DNA from: Maridesulfovibrio salexigens DSM 2638
GTDB lineage: Bacteria; Desulfobacterota; Desulfovibrionia; Desulfovibrionales; Desulfovibrionaceae
DNA: 64,000 nt
Assembly: GCF_000023445.1 (NCBI RefSeq)
Contig: NC_012881.1
Coordinates: 3,737,501-3,801,500 of the forward strand
Reading direction: 5' to 3'
The notes below the pieces were generated by a model. It ran no database searches. It saw only the letters and a list, made by a program, of their open reading frames with translations, and was not told where the DNA came from. The position numbers and the translations under genes are program-made. This document shows positions 44,268-54,090 of this stretch, piece by piece; positions within the stretch are counted from its first letter, which is position 1; each line of letters opens with the position of its first letter.

Positions 44268-45116
44268 TTATCTTCCAGCCATGGACATAAGTCTGGCAAT
44301 GCGATCCTCGGTAGAAGGATGTGTGCTGAACCATTTAGCCATGTTTCCGCCGCTGAAGGGGTTGACGATGAACATGTTTTCAGTTGCCGGGTTTGCATCC
44401 ATGGGAATGTTACGTGCATTTGCATCCAGCTTGTAAAGAGCGGAAGCCAATGCCTTGGGATCATTTGAAATCTGCGCTCCGGTGGAATCAGCAAGATACT
44501 CACGGGAACGGGAGATTGCCATCTGAATCAGAGATGCTGCCAGGGGTGCGAGGATTGCCACAAGAATGGCAGCAAAAGGGTTGGTTCCGCCTTCCTCGTC
44601 ATCTCCGCCGAAACCGAAAATTGCAGCCCACTGCATCATGTTGGCTACCATCATAATCACCCCGGCCAGAACAGCGGCAACAGACTGAATCAGGATATCG
44701 CGGTTGGCGATATGCCCAATCTCATGTGCAATAACACCGCGCAGTTCCTCAGGAGTCAAGATACGCATGATCCCGCTGGTCACTGCTACTACGGCATTCT
44801 CAGGGTTACGGCCGGTCGCGAATGCGTTAGGGGCATCCTGATCCACCACGTAAAGACGCGGAGTGGGAATTCCGGCATTAGCAGCCAGCTCTTCAACCAT
44901 AGCGTGCACCTGAGGTGCATCGTTAGGAGAAAGCTGACGGGCTTTATACATGGAAAGAACGATTTTATCGGAATACCAGTAACTGCCCACGTTCATGAAC
45001 ATGGCAAATACAAAGGCAATGACAAGCCCGGTCCGTCCCCCCATCAATCCTCCGAGAAAGAGAACGATAGCCGTAAGCGCGGCGAGCAGGAAAAAAGTCT
45101 TGATCTGACTGGTCAT
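44268..45116 (-). CDS. htpX: HtpX-family membrane zinc metalloprotease
   Basis: A 282-residue M48 peptidase with two N-terminal helices (about residues 5-50) and two more near 140-200. The zinc motif is HEIGH near residue 130 and the third ligand Glu is in the SREYLAD segment. It degrades misfolded inner-membrane proteins. AGGAG lies 9 bases before the ATG. The gene overlaps nothing but is only 35 bases from a terminator upstream, so its own promoter must be compressed into, or overlap, that hairpin. Confidence 0.94.
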   Translation of the reverse strand: MTSQIKTFFLLAALTAIVLFLGGLMGGRTGLVIAFVFAMFMNVGSYWYSDKIVLSMYKARQLSPNDAPQVHAMVEELAANAGIPTPRLYVVDQDAPNAFATGRNPENAVVAVTSGIMRILTPEELRGVIAHEIGHIANRDILIQSVAAVLAGVIMMVANMMQWAAIFGFGGDDEEGGTNPFAAILVAILAPLAASLIQMAISRSREYLADSTGAQISNDPKALASALYKLDANARNIPMDANPATENMFIVNPFSGGNMAKWFSTHPSTEDRIARLMSMAGR

Positions 45117-45145
45117 ATTAAAATCTCCTGTGTTTTTATCTTGAT

Positions 45146-45177
45146 AGAAAAATACCGCATCGAAAGCGATGCGGTAT
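45146..45177 (-). terminator. Intrinsic terminator of the PAS histidine kinase gene
   Basis: A perfect 11-bp stem (45152-45162 with 45167-45177), loop AAAG, followed on the minus strand by TTTTT. It lies between the kinase stop and htpX. Confidence 0.9.
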
Positions 45178-45229
45178 ATGAAAGATAGGATTTAATATCA
45201 TTCAGTCAAGCGATCGTAAATCAATAAAA

Positions 45230-47551
45230 TCAGTCTTCAACAATAGTATCCTTGGGCAGGACAATAGTAAAAGCAGTACCCTGACCTTCAACACTGGAAC
45301 AGTTGATAGTTCCGCCAAGCCTAGTGTTGACCAGATTATAAACGATGCTCATACCCAATCCTGTTCCACCAGCTCCACGCTTTGTGGTGAAAAATGGTTC
45401 AAAAATCTTATTAACATTGGCCTGACTCATTCCCCGTCCATCGTCAGTGTAACGGATAACAATACCGTCATCGGAAACCTCTACTCCGATATCTATATTT
45501 CCAGCCTCAACCCCCTCAAATCCATGAATCAGAGTGTTTATGATAAGGTTGGAAAAAATCTGCATAAAAGCGCCGGGATAAGTGTTCAGAATCAAATCAT
45601 CGGCACAATGTATATTGATCTTATGTTGAGTCCGCTTGTACTTGGAACGCAGGCTAAGCAGAATTTCATCAATATATTCACGGAAATTAATCATCCTTTT
45701 CTGACCGGAAGCCTGATCCGCTGCCACCTGCTTGAAAGTACCGATCAATTCTGCGGCCCTATGCAGATTAAGCATGCTGGACTGCGTAGCTTCGCTGGCG
45801 ACAGATATAAACTTATCAAAATCAGACTTACGCAACTGCCCTGAATCAAGTTTCTTTGATATCTCCTTCAGCTTCTCTTCCATAAAGCTGATACTGGTCA
45901 CGCTAATGCCAACCGGAGTGTTAATTTCATGAGCAACTCCGGCCACAAGGTCGCCCAGAGCGGCCATTTTTTCAGACTGAATAAGCTGATTCTGGGCACT
46001 TTCGAGACGTTCCACAGAACTGCGCAACTCGGCTGTACGCTCCTCAACCTTCTGTTCAAGATCACGGTTTAACGTACTCAACTGATCCTGAACAGAACGC
46101 AACTCAGAAATATCCCTGCCCTCAGCAAGCAGAAAGAGCATTTTCCCCTCGGCATCAAAGGCAGGCTTCAGGGAGAAATCAACATACCGGGAACCGCCAT
46201 CAGGAAGGTTTGTCTTCACTTCCCTACGTATAATATGTCCGTTCGCGGCATTTTTAATGTCTTCTTTTAAATCATCCCGCAATGAAGGCGGATCCTGCCA
46301 CCATGGGCCTTCCCAGAAAGGACGTTCCAGTACATCCTCGACATCAACTTCTCTTATATCAAGAGCTGCCTTGTTCACTTCCCTGAGAGTTCCATCCAGA
46401 TCAACTACACCCATGAACTGAAGAGACTGGCTAAACACCCCTCTGAACATGGCTTCACTAAGTGCAATCTGTTCCTGAGCTTCCTTAAGCTCTGTGACAT
46501 TGTGGCCCTCTACGATCAGGAATAAAACTTTTCCATTATCATCGACTACCGGTTTTGCGGAAAAATCGACATAAATAAACTGCCCATCGAGCCCTTCATG
46601 CTTAAAAATCCCCTTGCCCACACCACCAAACGAAGCAACCTGAATTAACTCCTTGAGTTCCCGCTGTGCTGCCAGAGAATCTTCCCACCACGGGGTTTCC
46701 CAAAAATAATGCCCGATAACCCTGTCATTTTCGCTACCAATAAAATCCAATGAAGCCTGATTTGCAAGCAACAGAACTCCTTCAGGACTGAGCACTCCCA
46801 TAAACTGCTGGCTATGGTTGAAAATACCCTTAAAAAGGGCTTCGCTTTCCTGAATATCTTTCCCGGCTCTTCTGCTTTGAATGATGGTGTAAAAAGAAAG
46901 AAGTGAAATAAGTCCCAGAATCCCCATAGTCATCATGATCAATTCACGATTCCGGGCGGCAGCCTCGGACTCAAGATCATCGAGATACAGCCCGGTTCCC
47001 ACTATCCACTTCCATGGATGAAACCTCTGCACATAGGAAACTTTAGGGACTACCTTATTGGGCTGATCCTGCCATTGCCAATAATAGTCAACGAACGCGG
47101 AACCATCTTTTTCCGTAGCGTTGATCATATCAAGAATAAGCAACTTGCCCTTAAAGTCGGCAAACTTCGACATATCCCGGCCATCCAACTCCGGCATATA
47201 CGGATGCATTATCATTTTGGCATTTAAATCATTAATCCAGAAGTAATCCTTATTATCCGGTCCGAAGCGCATCATCCCGATCATTTCGGCACCTTTTCTG
47301 CGTGCCTCCCCGGAAGAGATAAGGCCTTTAAGCTCTTGATCACGAAGTTGATCAAGAACCCCGACGGCAACCTGAGTCATATGCTTTAAGGATTCTTTAC
47401 GCTGGGCAAGCAGGGCATCACGGACCGCAGGCATATGAATGGCAAAGATAACAATGATAAAAAGCAATAAAGAAGCCACCGTAGGGACGGCAACCCTTAA
47501 CCAGACAGGACTCCTTCTTCCTATTCCCTTGCTTTTTTCAAAAACACCCAT
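45230..47551 (-). CDS. Cache-PAS-PAS sensor histidine kinase
   Basis: A 773-residue membrane kinase. It has a helix at about residues 22-42, a periplasmic single Cache domain (DYFWINDLNAKMIMHPYMPE, WKWIVGTGLYLDDL) and a helix near 205-225. Two tandem PAS domains follow (about 235-355 and 360-485), each with the ALFKGIFNHSQQFMGV-type opening. Then come a coiled coil, a HisKA-like segment with the phospho-His in GDLVAGVAHEINTPVG near residue 560, and a HATPase domain (DDGRGM, GGTGLGMSIV). There is no receiver and no adjacent response regulator. GGAGAAATGC precedes the ATG. It is divergent from the RTX gene. Confidence 0.92.
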   Translation of the reverse strand: MGVFEKSKGIGRRSPVWLRVAVPTVASLLLFIIVIFAIHMPAVRDALLAQRKESLKHMTQVAVGVLDQLRDQELKGLISSGEARRKGAEMIGMMRFGPDNKDYFWINDLNAKMIMHPYMPELDGRDMSKFADFKGKLLILDMINATEKDGSAFVDYYWQWQDQPNKVVPKVSYVQRFHPWKWIVGTGLYLDDLESEAAARNRELIMMTMGILGLISLLSFYTIIQSRRAGKDIQESEALFKGIFNHSQQFMGVLSPEGVLLLANQASLDFIGSENDRVIGHYFWETPWWEDSLAAQRELKELIQVASFGGVGKGIFKHEGLDGQFIYVDFSAKPVVDDNGKVLFLIVEGHNVTELKEAQEQIALSEAMFRGVFSQSLQFMGVVDLDGTLREVNKAALDIREVDVEDVLERPFWEGPWWQDPPSLRDDLKEDIKNAANGHIIRREVKTNLPDGGSRYVDFSLKPAFDAEGKMLFLLAEGRDISELRSVQDQLSTLNRDLEQKVEERTAELRSSVERLESAQNQLIQSEKMAALGDLVAGVAHEINTPVGISVTSISFMEEKLKEISKKLDSGQLRKSDFDKFISVASEATQSSMLNLHRAAELIGTFKQVAADQASGQKRMINFREYIDEILLSLRSKYKRTQHKINIHCADDLILNTYPGAFMQIFSNLIINTLIHGFEGVEAGNIDIGVEVSDDGIVIRYTDDGRGMSQANVNKIFEPFFTTKRGAGGTGLGMSIVYNLVNTRLGGTINCSSVEGQGTAFTIVLPKDTIVED

Positions 47552-47800
47552 GCATTTCTCCGGACTGTACGAGGAATATATATTAGTTCTGCAAAGTTAA
47601 GTGTACACTATATGACAGCTAGAATACAACTTCTAAATTCAGCGCCGAAACACCTTAGTGCCCCCCTGATCTGCAACAAACGATTACTCCCGATATCACT
47701 TGCCCGCTTTGTATTTTTATTTTAAAAATATAAATTCTTGGTTTACCTTTATCTAAGACAATTTTTTTTTCACAAAAATACATAAACAACAAAGAGCACA

Positions 47801-50800
47801 ATGCCTGTTGAACAAAACAATCCTAATGAAATCGGAGTTGTCACCGGTGTATCCGGTGAAGCATACGCTCAAACCGCTTCCGGAACACGTACCCTTGAAC
47901 CGGGAAGCCCTATCTATCAGGGCGAAGAATTGGTCACCGGAGGAAACGGTAATGTTGAGGTGCGTTTTGTTGACGACACCCTGATTTCACAAGGTGCCAA
48001 CTCCCGCATTGCCCTCGATGACTACGTTTATGATCCCGATGGCGGGGAATCCAGTTTTCTGGGTGACATAGCCGAAGGTACCTTCCGTACAGTTACAGGC
48101 AAAATTGCCGAACAGAACCCGGACCGTTTCAAGCTAGGTTCACCTCTGGCAACCATTGGTATCCGCGGCACCATTATTCTCAGCGAAGTTACCGGTGACG
48201 GCGAAAAGCACGGTGTTGAGCAGCTCCATGCCGGTAAAGCCATGCTCCTGCAGAGTAAAGCAACCGGACAAGTCCAGCAGCTTCGAACCGGGCAGATGCT
48301 GGATATCAGTAAAACAGGTTTATTCAACCCCATACGTCCTATAACCATGCAGGAATTGACCTCCTTCCGCGACCTTGCGCCCTCCAACATCCGTCAGGAA
48401 CAGGAAATCCAGAAGCAGCGCGAAGAGGAAGAACAGCAGAACGATCCCAACGACGAGCAGAAAAACGAACAACAGGATGAACAGCAGGACGGCACCAAAG
48501 ATGAACTTCCCGGCGATGTTGATCCCGGAGGAGGGACTCCCGGAGAAGACACCGGAGAAGAGGGTGGAGCTTTGCACGCCAACAAAGGTGTCTTTGAGAA
48601 TGAAGAAAAAGGTCTTTCCGACCAAAAAAGATTTGAGCCTGACAAATTAGGTAAAAAGCCCGAACCTAACGATAAACCTGAAATAAAAGACGAAGAAAAA
48701 AGATCAAAGGACCAAGGTGAAGAAGAAAAGGGAAAGGGAGAAGAACCTGAAAATTCTCAAGATAAAGGCGAAATTCAAGACGAAAATGAAAAGCAAGTCC
48801 CAGTAACATCTGAAGAAGAAACTGGTGATGAAGAACAAAATGAAAGCGAGAATGATACTGATGACTCAGACGATTCAGGATCAGAGACCAATGAACACGA
48901 CAAACACGGCAGCGGGCTGATCAAAGGAACTGCTGCGAATGAAACGATTACCGGTAGCTCTTCCCAAGACACTATTTATGGTGAAGGCGGCAACGACACC
49001 CTCTACGGGGAAGCCGGGGATGATGAACTTTTCGGCGGAACCGGAAATGACTCCATGTTCGGCGGTGCGGGCGAAGACATGCTCAACGGCGGAGCAGGAA
49101 ATAACTACCTTGATGGCGGTTCCGGAGAAGCGCATGAAACAGATTTCGCATCATTTGACGGGCTGGAGCATGGAGTAAACGTAGATCTCAGCAACAAAAA
49201 TGATGCTGGCGAAGTCATTGTTATAACAGATGACGATGACAACACACAGGATGTGCTGGTCAATATCGAAGGTGTGATCGGGACCGCCCATAAGGACACT
49301 CTGACCGGGGATGATGGCGTAAACAGGTTCGCTCCGGGATTGAACGAAGAGTACGAATCGTCCGGTGCGGAAAGCGTGGAAGGCGGAGACGGCAAGGATT
49401 GGATACAGTTTGAGACTTTGGATAGCAAATTCTACGTTAATATGGATTTATCTGATGGCTTAGCAGAAATTCATGACTCCACAAAATCATCCGATTCCAG
49501 CAGGGTGAACGAAATAAACATTAGTAGCATTGAAAACATTATCGGTTCTTCCGGCAATGACAAATTGCGGGGCGACGAATCTGTAAACAACACCATCCTC
49601 GGCGGTAAAGGCAATGACTTAATCGACGGTAAAGGAGCAAGTAATATCCTCAAAGGCGAGGATGGTAATGACTCAATTATCGGAGGATCAGGTGACGACA
49701 ACATTGACGGCGGGTCAGGAGATGATTCCATAAAGGCTGGAAAAGGAACCAACGTCATCAATGGCGGCAGCGGAATAGACAGCCTGACTTATAGTAATTC
49801 GGACACCTCTGTTACGATAGATATGAATGGCAACGGCTCTGGTGTAGCCAACAGCGCTGATACATATATTTCCGACACTTTCAGTGAAGTTGAAAAAATA
49901 AAAGGCTCAACCCACGACGACACATTTAATGGTAGTGCTTACGCCGACACCTTTGACGGAAATGACGGTGCTGACGTGATTAAAGGCCTGGATGGAGCTG
50001 ATGTATTATCCGGTGGAGAAGGTAATGACACCATCTACGGCGGAGCAGGAAACGACATCATAAACGGTGGATTGGGACAGAACAATCTATATGGCGGCAC
50101 AGCTGCCGGTACAGACATGGGTTTGGATACTCTTTCATACGCTGGGGCCAGCCAAGTCACAATCGACATGCAGCTAGGCAAAGCTTTTCACGACTCCACC
50201 TACGATCATTTTTATGATTTCGACACTTTTATAGGCTCTGACGGCGAAGATATTTTTACCGGCCACGGCACAGCCGTAGACATCTTTTTCGGTGGTAAAG
50301 GCAACGACACCTTCACCGGTAAAGATGGAAACGATACTTTTGACGGCGGAACCGGAACAGACACAATATCTTTTATCGGTCTTACCGGTGCCACAGGTGT
50401 AGTTGTGAATGCATGCAGCACAGGTTATGGAACCGCCACTCACCTGAATAGCTCAAACGCCACAACCGAAACCGACAAATTTACCAATGTGGAATCATTC
50501 GTAGGTACCGATTATGTTGATACGTTTAACGGTTGTTCCAATAACGAAACATTCCTTGGTGGAAAAGGTGCTGATGTATTCGATGGCGGCGGCGGGCATG
50601 ACACACTTGACTATAGCGACTTTGAAGCCGGAGTAACAATTACTGTCAACGCAGACGGAGACGGACAAGCGGAACGTACTGTAGAAACAGTCTTTGAAAG
50701 AGACACATTCACAGACATAGATGAATTTTTCGGATCAATGGCGGGTGACACATTCATTGGCGGAACCGGCGATATAGACCAAACTTTTTGCGGAAACAGC

Positions 50801-51364
50801 GGCACCGACAGCATGGACGGCGGAGGAGGTACGGACTTTATCAGTTTTGAGAGCCCTAGTATTTCAACCGGCGTAACAATTGACCTTGCCGACAACGCAG
50901 ACGGAATCACATGTACAGCTTCCGGAGGCTCGGACGATTCTTTCACGAACATTGAAGGTGTCATCGGCTCCAGCTACTCGGACACGATCACAGCAAGTTC
51001 AGTGGGCGCTTCTACCATTCAAGGCGGTGGAGGAGCGGACACGATAAATCTTGTAAACGGTAAAGCCACTGAACTGGCCTACACTTCACTTTCAGAAGGT
51101 GGTGATACCATCAACGACTTCAAATCCGGAGAGGACTATTTCTATTTCGGTGATTCCGATCTAGACAGTTCCGCTGAATTTTATACTTTTTCAGGCAGTT
51201 ATGACGGAGAAGCCGACAAAGGGACTGACGACGCCTACTTTATCTTCGATGACAACAACAAACTCTGGTATGACTCCAACGGAGACCAAGTTGGAGGGCA
51301 AACCATGATAGCCCAGATAGCCAGTGGAGACGATGTCAATTCAGATGACATCAGTTTTGCTTAA
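47801..51364 (+). CDS. Giant FecR-domain RTX (calcium-binding repeat) protein
   Basis: A 1187-residue acidic protein in three parts. Residues about 10-150 are a FecR-like domain (GDDTLISQG-type strands, EGTFRTVTGKI, LATIGIRGTIILSEV). Residues 200-370 are a low-complexity Glu/Gln/Asn/Asp-rich linker. From about 375 to 1090 there are clusters of GGxGxDxxx RTX nonapeptides (for example YGEGGNDTL, FGGTGNDSM) separated by spacer domains. The end is a non-repeat tail, the usual type I secretion signal region. It is presumably secreted and calcium-folded, as an adhesin or surface-layer protein; no exporter genes are adjacent. The ribosome site is weak (AAAGAG). It has no cleaved signal peptide. Confidence 0.9.
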   Translation: MPVEQNNPNEIGVVTGVSGEAYAQTASGTRTLEPGSPIYQGEELVTGGNGNVEVRFVDDTLISQGANSRIALDDYVYDPDGGESSFLGDIAEGTFRTVTGKIAEQNPDRFKLGSPLATIGIRGTIILSEVTGDGEKHGVEQLHAGKAMLLQSKATGQVQQLRTGQMLDISKTGLFNPIRPITMQELTSFRDLAPSNIRQEQEIQKQREEEEQQNDPNDEQKNEQQDEQQDGTKDELPGDVDPGGGTPGEDTGEEGGALHANKGVFENEEKGLSDQKRFEPDKLGKKPEPNDKPEIKDEEKRSKDQGEEEKGKGEEPENSQDKGEIQDENEKQVPVTSEEETGDEEQNESENDTDDSDDSGSETNEHDKHGSGLIKGTAANETITGSSSQDTIYGEGGNDTLYGEAGDDELFGGTGNDSMFGGAGEDMLNGGAGNNYLDGGSGEAHETDFASFDGLEHGVNVDLSNKNDAGEVIVITDDDDNTQDVLVNIEGVIGTAHKDTLTGDDGVNRFAPGLNEEYESSGAESVEGGDGKDWIQFETLDSKFYVNMDLSDGLAEIHDSTKSSDSSRVNEINISSIENIIGSSGNDKLRGDESVNNTILGGKGNDLIDGKGASNILKGEDGNDSIIGGSGDDNIDGGSGDDSIKAGKGTNVINGGSGIDSLTYSNSDTSVTIDMNGNGSGVANSADTYISDTFSEVEKIKGSTHDDTFNGSAYADTFDGNDGADVIKGLDGADVLSGGEGNDTIYGGAGNDIINGGLGQNNLYGGTAAGTDMGLDTLSYAGASQVTIDMQLGKAFHDSTYDHFYDFDTFIGSDGEDIFTGHGTAVDIFFGGKGNDTFTGKDGNDTFDGGTGTDTISFIGLTGATGVVVNACSTGYGTATHLNSSNATTETDKFTNVESFVGTDYVDTFNGCSNNETFLGGKGADVFDGGGGHDTLDYSDFEAGVTITVNADGDGQAERTVETVFERDTFTDIDEFFGSMAGDTFIGGTGDIDQTFCGNSGTDSMDGGGGTDFISFESPSISTGVTIDLADNADGITCTASGGSDDSFTNIEGVIGSSYSDTITASSVGASTIQGGGGADTINLVNGKATELAYTSLSEGGDTINDFKSGEDYFYFGDSDLDSSAEFYTFSGSYDGEADKGTDDAYFIFDDNNKLWYDSNGDQVGGQTMIAQIASGDDVNSDDISFA

Positions 51365-51365
51365 T

Positions 51366-51403
51366 AAAAAAGAGCCCTATCTTCTTGGAAGATAGGGCTC
51401 TTA
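51366..51403. terminator. Bidirectional intrinsic terminator
   Basis: A perfect 15-bp stem (51370-51384 with 51388-51402), loop TTG, with A and T runs. It ends both the RTX gene and the convergent rpsA operon. Confidence 0.92.
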
Positions 51404-51407
51404 ACTT

Positions 51408-51668
51408 TTATCCATTTAAATTCTGTTCGCCGCCTTTCATGTGGGCATCCCCAACCATATTCTCATAGGTGGTTATCTGATTCTTGACCCTTCGTAACTT
51501 TATCAAAGCTTTCTTCTGCTCGGCCATAGCCCTTTCGTGACGACTGCGCAAACTAGCTTCCTCAGCCTTGAAAGCTTTAATTGTATCTTTATGCCAGCTG
51601 GTAATCATCCGGTTTATGACCAGTGCAGAGAGCATAATCGCTGCGCATATACCCAACATCAAAATCAT
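51408..51668 (-). CDS. Small membrane-anchored coiled-coil protein (downstream of the pair)
   Basis: An 86-residue protein with one N-terminal helix (about residues 2-20) followed by a charged coiled coil rich in Lys, Arg and Glu (residues 30-70). I do not recognise it. It overlaps the preceding gene by 4 bases (ATGA), a strong sign of translational coupling with it. The layout resembles PspB-like stress proteins, but no family motif is visible. It is the last gene of the rpsA operon. Confidence 0.65.
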   Translation of the reverse strand: MILMLGICAAIMLSALVINRMITSWHKDTIKAFKAEEASLRSRHERAMAEQKKALIKLRRVKNQITTYENMVGDAHMKGGEQNLNG

Positions 51669-51910
51669 TTTTTGCTCCTTGCATCATTCAAACTGCTCTT
51701 CAGATCATCAAGATTTCTGGTGGCATCAGCAATTTCCCGGTTAATCTGGGTTGTGCCCTTTTTTAACCTGCCGACCTTGAACTCAACTTCATCACGTAAA
51801 TTATCAATTTGAATTCTTCGTTGACCTATATTTCCGCTAACATTCATATAGCGACCATAAAGAATCATAAAGATAAGAAACCCAAAGACAAGTGAGATTA
51901 AAAAATACAT
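51665..51910 (-). CDS. Small membrane-anchored coiled-coil protein (upstream of the pair)
   Basis: An 81-residue protein with an N-terminal hydrophobic helix (residues 2-19) and a basic-acidic coiled coil (25-80). Its layout parallels the next gene, with which it overlaps by 4 bases, so the two may pair with each other at the membrane. I do not recognise it. The ATG has AGGAAAG 9 bases upstream. The preceding TPR gene ends 31 bases before. Confidence 0.65.
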   Translation of the reverse strand: MYFLISLVFGFLIFMILYGRYMNVSGNIGQRRIQIDNLRDEVEFKVGRLKKGTTQINREIADATRNLDDLKSSLNDARSKK

Positions 51911-51941
51911 GAACTTTCCTGATAGTAACTGAAGAGTCAGA

Positions 51942-53279
51942 CTAACCCTGCGGCGGTTCGCTCTTTTTAAGTAGAGTCTTCAACTTGTCATCGTCCGGGA
52001 ATTCGGTGAGAGCCTCCCCAAGGACAACACGGGCTTCGTCATTCATGCCGACCTTGAGAAAAATTCCGGCAATGTTTCGAGCTACGGACACTGCACTTTT
52101 ATGGATCATTCCATCCGAGCGCACCGCACGTTTAAAATACTTTGCACACTTGGCATACTCTTTACCATCGCTGTAGGCCAAACCGATATTATAAAACAGC
52201 CCCGGCTCATTCGGAGCAACTTTAAGCGCAGACTGATAGTTTTCCACTGCCTGCTGCCATTTTCCCTGCTTACGAAGGGCAATGCCGAGCTTGTTGTATG
52301 TTTCCAAATCGTCTGCACTCAAACTTGAAGACTTAACTTTCAACAGCTTGGAATAATATTTTTCGGCTTTATCCGGGGCAACCTCAAAAAGAGATTCCGC
52401 AATTCCGCTCATTACCTGCGACAGATAATTATGAGCTTCCTTTACTGCACACTTAACAGCATCATCAAAATATACTTCAGCCTCCTCAAGCTCCTCGCGC
52501 TCAAGATGGACGCGTCCGATCTCGCACTTACGTTCTGTATTAAGAGGACTGATGGAATCAAGCTTCTTCAAATAATGCAGGTACTGATCGTTGTCATTAC
52601 CCTTATAGAACTCGGCCAATTTCTTGATCGGCTCCATGAATACCTTGGACTGCTCATGGGCCTGCAAATATGATTTCAGAGCCTCTTCACGCTGCCCCAT
52701 GCCGGACTGGGCATCCCCCTGCAACATCAAAGCAGCAGGACTGTCAGGCTTGATCTCAAGGATCTTTGCACTGACCACTAAAACCTTGTCCAGTTCACCT
52801 TTGCGCAGAAAGGTCTTCCCGGCTTCGACCAATTGAGCAAGCTTACCCTGCGGCTGAATCGTAAAGGCCAGTTTCTGGACCAGACTGTCCACGGAAACTG
52901 GCTTGGTGATAATGTTGTTTGCTCCGAGTTCATGGAGGAAAATAAGCTCTTCCTGACTGGTTTCATCAGTTAGGACCACTACCTTAATTTCAGGAAACAA
53001 CCTGCGGATGTTCAAAATAAAATCAGCAGTAGGTTTACCCCTGACCAGCCTTTCTACAAAAACAAGTACTGGCTGTTTAGCACCGATCTTATCCTTGATC
53101 TCAGATAAACACGGAGCCTGTTCCTGATAATAAGCCAGACAATCCCGGCGGATAGCCAAAATTTTATGCAGGGTGCCGCGCAACAGTTTGTAGAACGAAG
53201 GTTCATCACTAAGCAGAACAGTAAAACCAGCCTGTTCTTCATAAAATTCGCGCACTATCTTATCATATTTAGTTGCCAC
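51942..53279 (-). CDS. TPR protein with a Glu-substituted receiver-like domain
   Basis: A 445-residue cytoplasmic protein. Residues about 17-140 have receiver layout: acidic pair Asp25-Glu26 (LLSDEPSF), Thr104 and Lys126 (ITKPVS) are kept. The phospho-acceptor Asp is Glu76 (LVFVERLVRG), which may mimic the phosphorylated state. Residues about 150-445 are tetratricopeptide repeats (for example GKWQQAVENYQSALKVAPNEP), a protein-binding scaffold. The start is GTG 53279 with GAGG 5 bases upstream. It follows the metallo-beta-lactamase gene closely. Confidence 0.8.
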   Translation of the reverse strand: MATKYDKIVREFYEEQAGFTVLLSDEPSFYKLLRGTLHKILAIRRDCLAYYQEQAPCLSEIKDKIGAKQPVLVFVERLVRGKPTADFILNIRRLFPEIKVVVLTDETSQEELIFLHELGANNIITKPVSVDSLVQKLAFTIQPQGKLAQLVEAGKTFLRKGELDKVLVVSAKILEIKPDSPAALMLQGDAQSGMGQREEALKSYLQAHEQSKVFMEPIKKLAEFYKGNDNDQYLHYLKKLDSISPLNTERKCEIGRVHLEREELEEAEVYFDDAVKCAVKEAHNYLSQVMSGIAESLFEVAPDKAEKYYSKLLKVKSSSLSADDLETYNKLGIALRKQGKWQQAVENYQSALKVAPNEPGLFYNIGLAYSDGKEYAKCAKYFKRAVRSDGMIHKSAVSVARNIAGIFLKVGMNDEARVVLGEALTEFPDDDKLKTLLKKSEPPQG

Positions 53280-53314
53280 TTTAGCCTCACTGCGATGCAA
53301 TAATAATGTCGAAC

Positions 53315-54070
53315 TCAGCAAAGATCGACACAACACCCTTCTTTAGGCAAATACATTTCAAACTCATCAACCTGTGCGAACATTTCCGTAATCTGTACAC
53401 TACAATAGGTTCGCACAAAAGGCTCCAAGTGCACAAGGGCTACTTTTCCCATTTCTGCAGAATGTGCAAACTCAATACATTCAGCAACACTGGAATGACC
53501 TTTGACAGACTCGTCCAACCCATAAGATTCAAGTATTCCAAGATCAACATTTCGTCCAACACTCAGGCAATCTTCAGTCAGACTTCCGTCTCCACTATAA
53601 AAGACGGTTTTTCCGGCACACTCTAAACGTAATCCCTGAGCGGACTCAGAATGATCCATAGCGCAGGTTCGCAAATTGAATCCCGCAACACTGCCCTCTT
53701 CTCCCGGACAGCACTCATGGAAGACAACATCAAACCCAAGCTTTGCCCGCATGGTGGGATAGGCGAGGTCTATGATCTGAACAACCTTACCCTCAATCCC
53801 CTGCGGTCCGCAAATGTGGATTTCCTTTGAACGCCCAGCCGTAAGACAAGAGCCGAAGATAAAGGGCAGCCCGAAAAAATGATCACCATGAAAATGAGAA
53901 ATCCAGACCGCATCAAGCAAGGATGGGTCTTGGAGCTCACGTATACACTTATGTCCGGCATTGAAACCGCAATCGAGCAGGAAGTTTCGTCCTTCAGCAT
54001 TCACTAAAACGGAAACATTGGTCTGCTTTGCGTCAAATGCGGAGCCCACGCCCAGAAAAGTGCACTTCAT
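53315..54070 (-). CDS. Metallo-beta-lactamase-fold hydrolase (RNase Z-like)
   Basis: A 251-residue protein with the zinc-binding signature SHFHGDHFFG near residue 60, further ligands in MDHSE and SGDG, and a final histidine in HLEPF near 217. The layout fits the RNase Z/phosphodiesterase branch, but the flexible arm typical of tRNase Z is absent, so the substrate is uncertain. It lies between sppA and the TPR gene in the rpsA operon. Confidence 0.85.
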   Translation of the reverse strand: MKCTFLGVGSAFDAKQTNVSVLVNAEGRNFLLDCGFNAGHKCIRELQDPSLLDAVWISHFHGDHFFGLPFIFGSCLTAGRSKEIHICGPQGIEGKVVQIIDLAYPTMRAKLGFDVVFHECCPGEEGSVAGFNLRTCAMDHSESAQGLRLECAGKTVFYSGDGSLTEDCLSVGRNVDLGILESYGLDESVKGHSSVAECIEFAHSAEMGKVALVHLEPFVRTYCSVQITEMFAQVDEFEMYLPKEGCCVDLC

Positions 54071-54090
54071 AAATCTGCTGCCCTGCTTAA

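Noticed and set aside
53279-53336. Upstream extension of the receiver-TPR gene
   Set aside because: It would overlap the metallo-beta-lactamase gene end, and the GTG at 53279 has a good GAGG site.
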